Shown here: in pieces, positions 1 through 5,387 of the stretch
Layout: each line of letters starts with the position of its first letter
Numbering within the stretch: the first letter of the stretch is position 1
NCBI GenBank assembly: GCA_904419095.1
Contig: CAJFQT010000065.1
Location: 1 to 7,886 of the forward strand
Source: an uncultured Clostridia bacterium
Lineage (GTDB): Bacteria; Bacillota; Clostridia; TANB77; CAG-508
Length of the DNA: 7,886 bases
Direction of reading: 5' to 3'
Made by a program: the position numbers and the translations under genes
The notes under the pieces: generated by a model
What the model was told of the DNA's origin: nothing
The model's input: only the letters and a program-made list of their open reading frames with translations
Databases searched by the model: none

Positions 1-1412
1 CAATCCCAGATTCAGTAACAGCAATAGGAGAAGGAGCATTTTCAGAATTAGAAGGCTTAAAAACAATAATAATACCACCAACAGTAAAAAGAATAGAACG
101 AAATGCGTTCAAAAATAATACAACATTAGAGAATGTAGTAATACAGGAAAGAGATGGGGAAGGATTAGAATATATTGGAACTAGTGCATTTTATGGATGT
201 AGTAATTTGAAAACAATAAATTTACCAGATACTATCACTTATATTGGATATACTTGTTTTTTAAATGATAAGATGTTAAACAATATAATCTTACCAGATA
301 ATTTAAAAATAATATACGATCAAACATTTGAAGGTTGTACTAACCTAAAAGATATAAAATTGCCAAAGAATCTTGAAACATTAAGTACGGAATGTTTATC
401 AGGTACATCATTGGAAAAATTGAAATTCCCAGCAAACCTAAAAACAATTTCAACAGGTGCGTTACTTATAAATACACTGCAAGAAATAGACACATCCGAA
501 AACAATTTTTTTGAATTCAAAAATGGAGTACTATATACTAAAGATTTAGAAACTTTAGTATTAGCACTTCCAAATATAACAAATGTAGATATTGAAAAAT
601 CAGTTAAAAATATAACGGGAAATGCATTTTCTAGATGTAACAATTTATTAACAATTAACATTCTAGAAAATGTACAAACAATAGATAGAAGAGTTTTTAC
701 TAACTCAAACTTAAAAAGCATCATTGTAGATTCAAAAAACAACTATTTTATGTCAGATGAAAAAAACAATTTATATAGTAAAGATGGAACTATTCTTTAT
801 AGATTATTTGATACAGGAGAAGTAACAATAAAAGAAGGTGTAAAAAATATAATAGGAGGAGCTATATTGGATAATAATTCAATAAAGTCAATAAATTTAC
901 CAGAGAGTTTTGTAGGGAATACGACCAATGATTGGGGAACTTTTCCTCATATAGATTATTTGCTGATTCCAAAGAACGTTAATACTTTTGACAAGCAAGT
1001 ATATTATAGAATTAATAATATAGAAGTTAGTGAAGAAAATCCATATTTCAAATCTCTAAATTCGGAATATATATTAAATAAAGAAGGTACAGAACTATAT
1101 TGGGTAAAAAGTCAATTAGAAAATATAACAATTCCAGAAAGTGTAAAAGAAATAAAAGTATATGCTTTAATGTATTCAGAAGCAGAAACAATCAATTTAC
1201 CACAAAAAATAACAAAATTAGGAGCTTATATACTAGCATATTCAAAAACAAAAAAGATAGAAATACAATCAAAAATAGAAGAAATTCATAGTAGTACTTT
1301 TGCAGCCGCAGAAAATTTATCCGAGGTTATAATTCATAAAGAAAAAGATGAAATTTCAGGTTCACCTTGGGGAAATATGTTTGGGGATAGAGCTATTATA
1401 TGGGATAATTAA
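1..1412 (+). CDS. BspA-like LRR_5 surface protein, 5'-truncated by the window edge
   Basis: The frame is open from base 3 to the TAA at 1410-1412, giving 469 complete codons and no start, so the gene begins outside the window. A TTG at 207 is in frame but is not the start, because repeat sequence runs on upstream of it (IPDSVTAIGEGAF from base 3). The protein is a series of BspA/LRR_5 units of about 22-24 residues with the pattern IP-x-x-V-x-x-I-x-x-x-A/T-F-x-x-C-x-x-L. Interspersed non-repeat blocks such as NGVLYTKDLETL and NNLYSKDGTILY resemble those of the paralogue at 5388-7328. Both end in an IIHKEK...SGSPWGN..GDRAI.WDN tail. Aligned to that paralogue, the visible part starts near residue 183, so roughly 180 residues, probably including a prepilin leader, are missing. 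No LPXTG motif or other C-terminal anchor is present. The likely role is surface display or adhesion; the ligand is unknown. Confidence 0.9.
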   Translation, partial: IPDSVTAIGEGAFSELEGLKTIIIPPTVKRIERNAFKNNTTLENVVIQERDGEGLEYIGTSAFYGCSNLKTINLPDTITYIGYTCFLNDKMLNNIILPDNLKIIYDQTFEGCTNLKDIKLPKNLETLSTECLSGTSLEKLKFPANLKTISTGALLINTLQEIDTSENNFFEFKNGVLYTKDLETLVLALPNITNVDIEKSVKNITGNAFSRCNNLLTINILENVQTIDRRVFTNSNLKSIIVDSKNNYFMSDEKNNLYSKDGTILYRLFDTGEVTIKEGVKNIIGGAILDNNSIKSINLPESFVGNTTNDWGTFPHIDYLLIPKNVNTFDKQVYYRINNIEVSEENPYFKSLNSEYILNKEGTELYWVKSQLENITIPESVKEIKVYALMYSEAETINLPQKITKLGAYILAYSKTKKIEIQSKIEEIHSSTFAAAENLSEVIIHKEKDEISGSPWGNMFGDRAIIWDN

Positions 1413-1428
1413 ATTAATATATTAATAA

Positions 1429-1460
1429 AAAAACTCTTGAGAAATGACTCAAGAGTTTTT
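1429..1460. terminator. Bidirectional intrinsic terminator between convergent genes
   Basis: A perfect 13-bp stem (1429-1441 with 1448-1460, core ACTCTTGAG/CTCAAGAGT) closes a 6-nt loop. It has a run of A on the left and a run of T on the right, so it can end transcription in both directions. It lies 16 bases after the LRR gene stop and about 40 bases beyond the stop of the opposing 302-aa gene, so it probably serves both. Confidence 0.9.
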
Positions 1461-1501
1461 GTCAATATTAATTGCTATAGCAAATGAGCTTATGCAATTG
1501 A

Positions 1502-2410
1502 TTAGAGGACATTAGCTCTTTGGGTAACATATAGAGGTTTTGTTAACCCAGAGCTGTCTTCATTGTATTGAGGATAATAACCAAAAAGATGAACTTTTGA
1601 TTCATCAAAATAAAAGATCTCGTCCCATTTCCGGTTTCTTTCCTCTTTATACTTATCGTGGTTAGCAGGTTTATACTTCCATTGTTGGATAGTTGTAACT
1701 TGAATTTCGGAAAAAATTCGAAGTTTGCTATCAGTTTTGGAAATCAACTCATAAGATGAGTGATAAGCCTGATAACCTTTGTCTTTTGGATAACGAATGT
1801 AATCCTTTCCCAAATTGGATAATTCAGGTATAATGATATCCTCATTGGGGAGCAAAACATCTGGATGTTCTGCTGGGTCAAAATCGCTCTTGGAAACTAC
1901 TTTATCTGGGACAGATAAGTTTACATACAATGGAAAAACATCTGAACAGTTAAGCTCTGAAAATTTTTCCATCCCTTCCTGAGCAATTTGGTAACAGGTT
2001 TTAAGAGTTTCTTGAGTTTCAGGTTCATAAAGTATTACCCTCAAAGCTGTCAAGTCCTTAATCTCTGGTGACTTACCATCAAAAATTCTATCACACCGCT
2101 TATAAAGTTCACTAAGACCTCCTTTAAACCTCTGAGTAGTGCAATAGTGAAGATTTGGATGATTTTCTGCAATAAGGTTATAGCAAGTGCTGCTTACTGA
2201 AGCAGTCATCTTCATATAATTGAAGGCTTCTTTTCTTATTTGAGCCGATTCATAAAGCTGAGAAGCTAACTGAAGAATCAGGAAATCTTTAGAAGTAAAA
2301 TTTTCTGAAATTTTCTTACTAAAGCTTTCCATTAATTCTGGCACAGTATTTGAGCTATAAAGAGCCTCCCGAAATAAATCACCAAGAAGTTGCTGTTTCT
2401 GTTCAATCAT
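1502..2410 (-). CDS. RelA/SpoT-domain protein, synthetase-only (302 aa; SAS or toxSAS-like)
   Basis: The start is ATG at 2410, with AAAGGAG ten bases upstream. The synthetase signature is complete. R94-x-K96-x3-S100-x3-K104 matches the ATP-binding RxKxxxSxxxK motif. D119 in IKDLTALRV matches the metal-binding Asp of the usual D-x-x-G/A-x-R segment. KDYIRYPKDKGYQAYH (202-217) matches the GTP-site region, with Y213. SEIQVTT carries the catalytic E235 and Q237. The first 85 residues or so look helical and match nothing I recognise. There is no HD hydrolase, TGS or ACT domain, so the length fits a small alarmone synthetase or toxic SAS. Known members make (p)ppGpp or ppApp, or pyrophosphorylate tRNA; which applies here is not visible. 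GC is about 33-43% in three hand-counted 60-base lines, well above the neighbours, which suggests horizontal acquisition. It follows the 439-aa relative by 214 bases but has its own promoter. Confidence 0.88.
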   Translation of the reverse strand: MIEQKQQLLGDLFREALYSSNTVPELMESFSKKISENFTSKDFLILQLASQLYESAQIRKEAFNYMKMTASVSSTCYNLIAENHPNLHYCTTQRFKGGLSELYKRCDRIFDGKSPEIKDLTALRVILYEPETQETLKTCYQIAQEGMEKFSELNCSDVFPLYVNLSVPDKVVSKSDFDPAEHPDVLLPNEDIIIPELSNLGKDYIRYPKDKGYQAYHSSYELISKTDSKLRIFSEIQVTTIQQWKYKPANHDKYKEERNRKWDEIFYFDESKVHLFGYYPQYNEDSSGLTKPLYVTQRANVL

Positions 2411-2457
2411 AATTAAAGTTCTCCTTTCATATTGACAAAATAATGTATATATGTATT

Positions 2458-2486
2458 ATTATACCAGAAAACCAACAAAAAGTAAA
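2458..2486 (-). promoter_or_regulatory. Extended -10 promoter of the 302-aa RelA-like gene
   Basis: Read on the minus strand there is TTTACT (2481-2486), a 17-bp spacer and TATAAT (2458-2463), with TGG directly before the -10 (extended -10 TGnTATAAT). The start site would be near 2451, giving a leader of about 40 nt that contains the AAAGGAG site (2421-2427). Confidence 0.75.
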
Positions 2487-2531
2487 CATAATACACATTT
2501 TGATTGCTTACTAATAAAAGAGCAACAAAAA

Positions 2532-2562
2532 TATGCATATAGTATAAAAAACTATATGCATA
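2532..2562 (-). terminator. Probable terminator of the 439-aa RelA-like gene
   Basis: A perfect 12-bp stem (2532-2543 with 2551-2562) has a 7-nt loop and, on the minus strand, is followed by TTTTTG. It lies about 60 bases beyond the stop at 2625 and upstream of the promoter of the next gene, so the two RelA-like genes look like separate transcription units. The stem is AT-rich, so termination may be incomplete. Confidence 0.55.
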
Positions 2563-2624
2563 ATAGAAAAATATATTTAAATAAAAGTAAGAAAGTCATA
2601 AGTAATGTATCTAATTCTTAGATT

Positions 2625-3944
2625 TTACTTTTCTAACTCATTTTTTTGAAATCTATTTATTTCAGGTATAAAAGCTTCATTCTCATCATTTTTTAAAATA
2701 TCATCTAATTGTTTAGCATATTCATTATTTTCAAGTAGTAATTTTTTATAATAATGATGAATATTTTCAGCAATTGAATATCTTTTTATATAGCCGTTTC
2801 CAATATATTTTGTATAGTAAGGGACAACATGTTCAGAAAGTTTTTGCATAAAAGCACGAGTACCTTTTAATTTTGAAGTATTATCAAAATATTTCAAACT
2901 ATGTTTTTTCAAATAATCATTAATTTTTCTATTTGGAGCTTTAGTAGGTAAATCCTCCAAATATCTTTTTTTACCACTTAGACTATTATGAGTTATAGGA
3001 CCATATTTTGATAAATATTCAACCTCAGAAGACCTATCTTGTAATTCAGCTTTCCAAGCAGGAAGTAAAGTACTCTCAACAGAAAAATGAATAGCCGTAT
3101 ACCCAGTACTATCATGAAAAAACTTTTTTCTATCATCATTTAAAAACAATCCAAGTTTTTTTAATTTTTCAGAAGTACTAAAAATATGTTCTATAGCATA
3201 ATCACCAGCAATCATACAAACAATATTATTAAAATCATTAAAAATTTTCTCGGTTTCTTGTATTTCTGATTGACTATTTTTGGCATCATTCATTTTTAAT
3301 AGCAACTTTTTAGATTTATTTCGGTAAGATAATAATTTTTTAAATTCTATACATTGTCCTAGATAATTAATTTTATGTTTTAAAACATTAATATCCTGTG
3401 CAAACTGTTTCAAAACAGGATCTTTACTCAAAAGAGTTTTTATACTCAAAGAAGTATCACCGTAATTTTTATTATAATAATCAGAATATTGTTTTTCCAA
3501 TTCAAACAATTCTCTTTGAGTAGATAAAAGATTTTTTTTACAATTCTCAATAAAAGACTTATCAATTTCAAAGTTATCATTAACATTTTCAACAACCAAT
3601 CTCATACCAATAATATCATAATTAATATGTTTATTAAAATCAGATTTAAAATCACTTTTATCAAATTCAGAATCTTTAACAGTACCATTATTATAATTTT
3701 TTTCTACAACTTTAGAATCTTTACTATTATTTGCATTAAAGCTTTTTCTTGACTTGTATCTATATTTCAAACGCATCTCATCAGGTTTGAAGTATTTTTC
3801 TAATTCTGTACCGAGAGTAGAAAGAACAACATCTGTATAATTTTCGTACTCTGGAGAGTGTAATAAATTAAATATGGCAACATTATATTGCTCAAATAAT
3901 GGAACAGAAAGAGAAGACTGAAAAAGCTTATGTTTGTCTTGCAT
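2625..3944 (-). CDS. RelA/SpoT-domain protein with a long insertion in the synthetase core (439 aa)
   Basis: The frame stays open to 4391, but that part is antisense to the U32 gene. The ATG at 3944 is chosen because AGGAG lies 8 bases upstream and a promoter sits just before it. RelA/SpoT marks are R62-x-K64-x3-S68 (ATP loop; the usual final Lys is N72), D110-I-I-G113-M-R115 (metal site), GYTAIHFSVE from G281 with Y282 and H286 (GTP site), and E300-L-Q302-D-R304 (catalytic EIQxR-like). About 120 residues rich in Lys, Glu, Leu and Tyr (roughly 121-240), probably helical or coiled coil, separate the metal site from the rest. A tail of about 110 residues after 330 matches no domain I know. No HD, TGS or ACT domain is seen. 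The core residues suggest an active pyrophosphokinase; the product is unknown. Composition is AT-rich like the host genes, unlike its tandem neighbour. Confidence 0.85.
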   Translation of the reverse strand: MQDKHKLFQSSLSVPLFEQYNVAIFNLLHSPEYENYTDVVLSTLGTELEKYFKPDEMRLKYRYKSRKSFNANNSKDSKVVEKNYNNGTVKDSEFDKSDFKSDFNKHINYDIIGMRLVVENVNDNFEIDKSFIENCKKNLLSTQRELFELEKQYSDYYNKNYGDTSLSIKTLLSKDPVLKQFAQDINVLKHKINYLGQCIEFKKLLSYRNKSKKLLLKMNDAKNSQSEIQETEKIFNDFNNIVCMIAGDYAIEHIFSTSEKLKKLGLFLNDDRKKFFHDSTGYTAIHFSVESTLLPAWKAELQDRSSEVEYLSKYGPITHNSLSGKKRYLEDLPTKAPNRKINDYLKKHSLKYFDNTSKLKGTRAFMQKLSEHVVPYYTKYIGNGYIKRYSIAENIHHYYKKLLLENNEYAKQLDDILKNDENEAFIPEINRFQKNELEK

Positions 3945-3960
3945 AATATCATCTCCTAAT

Positions 3961-3988
3961 TTATACCATATCTTCTTAATTATACCAT
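3961..3988 (-). repeat. Direct repeat in the promoter-leader of the 439-aa RelA-like gene
   Basis: TTATACCAT occurs at 3961-3969 and again at 3980-3988 (ATGGTATAA on the minus strand), with starts 19 bases apart. The distal copy forms the extended -10; the other lies in the leader just ahead of the ribosome binding site. A two-site operator or a duplicated -10 are both possible. Confidence 0.5.
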
Positions 3989-4007
3989 AAATGCAAGAAA
4001 AAAACAA
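3979..4007 (-). promoter_or_regulatory. Extended -10 promoter of the 439-aa RelA-like gene
   Basis: On the minus strand there is TTGTTT (4002-4007), a 17-bp spacer and TATAAT (3979-3984) preceded by TGG. This gives a start near 3972 and a leader of about 28 nt with AGGAG at 3953-3957. The -10 context TGGTATAAT is identical to that of the 302-aa gene. The -35 lies only 5 bases from the -35 of the divergent trhP promoter. Confidence 0.7.
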
Positions 4008-4012
4008 ACTTA

Positions 4013-4041
4013 TTGACATAAATAGATAAGCAAGATATAAT
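4013..4041 (+). promoter_or_regulatory. Consensus sigma-A promoter of the U32/trhP gene
   Basis: A perfect TTGACA (4013-4018), a 17-bp spacer and a perfect TATAAT (4036-4041) lie 25 bases before the ATG at 4067. This predicts strong constitutive transcription from about 4048, with a very short leader. Confidence 0.9.
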
Positions 4042-4066
4042 AGTGGAGAAAGGAAAAGTGAACAAA

Positions 4067-5296
4067 ATGGAAAAAGTAGAATTATTAGCACCTGCAGGTT
4101 CTTTTGAAAAAGCAAAAATAGCATTTTTATATGGAGCAGACGCAGTATATTGTGGAACATCATCATTATCATTAAGAACAAGAGCAGATATGGGAAATGA
4201 AGATTTGATAAATACAATAAAATATGCACATGGCATAGGAAAAAAAGTATATGTAACATTAAATATATTTGCATGGGATGAAAAATATCCTGAAATAATC
4301 GAAATGGCGAAAATCTTAAACGATATAAAACCAGATGGAATAATAGTAGCAGATGGGGGAGTAGTAGAAGTATTAAAAGAATATGCACCAAATGTAGACA
4401 TTCATATTAGCACACAAGCTAATATAGTAAGTATGCATTCAGCAAATTTTTGGTACAAAAACGGAGCAAAAAGAATGGTTTTAGCAAGAGAACTTAACAA
4501 AGAACAAATAAAATACATTATGAAAAACAAACCAAAAGACATGGAAATAGAAATATTCATACATGGAGCAATATGTTTTGCTTTTTCAGGAAGATGTTTT
4601 TTAAGTGATTTCTTATCAGGAAGAAGTGCAAACCTAGGAAGTTGTTCACAAAGTTGCAGATGGTCTTATAATTTATATGCAGAAGAAAAAAACAATCCAG
4701 GAGAAATGATGCCAATAGAGCCAAGTGAATATGGAACAAGTATATTTTCTTCAAAAGACCTATGCCTAATAAAAGAAATACCAGAAATAATTGAAATGGG
4801 AATAGACAGTCTAAAAGTAGAAGGAAGATTAAAAACAGAATATTACATAGCAAGTGTAATAGGAGTATACAGAAACGCAATTGACGATTATATAAAAGAT
4901 CCAAATAATTATGATTATACAAAATATCTAAAAGAATTAGAAAAAGTAAAAACAAGAGCATTAACAACATTTTATTTCAATGACAGAAACAACCAAGACA
5001 TCCAAGACTATACTGGAAGACAATATAATGAAGATTACGAATTTGGAGGAAAAGTGGTAGAATACAATAAAGAAAAAAGTATTGTAGAGATAAAAAACAA
5101 AATATCAGTTGGAGACACATTAGAATTACTTATACCAAACAAATTAGAACCAGAAATATTTAAAATCGAAAAATTATGGGACATAGAAACTGGAGAAGAA
5201 ATAGACTTCATAAGCCCAGGAGTAAAAAATCAAAAAGTAATGATGAAAATCCCAGTAAGTTGTGATAAAGATTGGATACTTAGAAGAAAAAAATAA
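4067..5296 (+). CDS. trhP: U32-family protein, TrhP-like tRNA 5-hydroxyuridine synthesis protein (409 aa)
   Basis: The ATG at 4067 is preferred over the in-frame GTG at 4043, because family members begin with the VELLAPAGS strand and the purine-rich site GGAGAAAGGA (4045-4054) lies between them. Features seen: N-terminal ELLAPAGSFEKAKIAFLYGADAVYCG; the U32 signature E-x-F-x2-G-A-I-C-x4-G-R-C-x-L-S; and two more Cys in LGSCSQSCRWSY. In studied U32 proteins such Cys quartets hold an iron-sulfur cluster. The C-terminal GGKVVEYNKEKSIVEIKNKISVGDTLEL resembles the U32 C-terminal beta domain. Length fits E. coli TrhP/YegQ and B. subtilis YrrN/YrrO, which act with prephenate in forming 5-hydroxyuridine at the tRNA wobble position. 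Classification as a peptidase is historical. Related members modify rRNA (RlhA) or act in ubiquinone synthesis (UbiU/V), but the length and overall sequence fit TrhP better. It appears monocistronic. Confidence 0.9.
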   Translation: MEKVELLAPAGSFEKAKIAFLYGADAVYCGTSSLSLRTRADMGNEDLINTIKYAHGIGKKVYVTLNIFAWDEKYPEIIEMAKILNDIKPDGIIVADGGVVEVLKEYAPNVDIHISTQANIVSMHSANFWYKNGAKRMVLARELNKEQIKYIMKNKPKDMEIEIFIHGAICFAFSGRCFLSDFLSGRSANLGSCSQSCRWSYNLYAEEKNNPGEMMPIEPSEYGTSIFSSKDLCLIKEIPEIIEMGIDSLKVEGRLKTEYYIASVIGVYRNAIDDYIKDPNNYDYTKYLKELEKVKTRALTTFYFNDRNNQDIQDYTGRQYNEDYEFGGKVVEYNKEKSIVEIKNKISVGDTLELLIPNKLEPEIFKIEKLWDIETGEEIDFISPGVKNQKVMMKIPVSCDKDWILRRKK

Positions 5297-5322
5297 GAAA
5301 AATATGATGTGTTTCGATAAAG

Positions 5323-5368
5323 ATTAAAAGATGTATCTCAAAATTACTATAGAGATACATCTTTTAAT
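5323..5368. terminator. Bidirectional terminator between trhP and the LRR-pilin gene
   Basis: A perfect 17-bp stem (5323-5339 with 5352-5368, core AAAAGATGTATCTC) has a 12-nt loop. It sits in the 91-base gap between the convergent stops at 5296 and 5388. On the plus strand a T-rich tail follows (TAATATTTTT). On the minus strand the stem ends in CTTTTAAT with only a weak T tract. Confidence 0.85.
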
Positions 5369-5387
5369 TAATATTTTTAAATTTATA

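Noticed and set aside
207..209. TTG start for the first LRR gene
   Set aside because: The same frame is open to base 3 and encodes typical LRR_5 repeat sequence, so the gene starts outside the window.
320..742. Minus-strand open frame of 140 codons
   Set aside because: It lies wholly inside the LRR gene on the other strand, shows no recognisable motif, and is explained by strand-complement codon bias.
1472..1483. Perfect palindrome TTGCTATAGCAA between the terminator and the stop of the 302-aa gene
   Set aside because: It lies between convergent gene ends with no promoter nearby. A 12-bp palindrome in AT-rich DNA is weak evidence on its own.
4043..4066. GTG start eight codons upstream for the U32 gene
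   Set aside because: It overlaps the predicted transcription start and the RBS. Family members begin at the VELLAPAGS segment just after the ATG at 4067.
3945..4391. N-terminal extension of the RelA-like reading frame by about 149 residues rich in Leu, Phe and His
   Set aside because: It is the antisense of the trhP 5' region and promoter. A good RBS and promoter place the true start at 3944.
4557..4970. Minus-strand open frame, very Leu/Phe-rich
   Set aside because: It is the shadow of the trhP coding sequence. The hydrophobic look comes from reading A-rich codons backwards.
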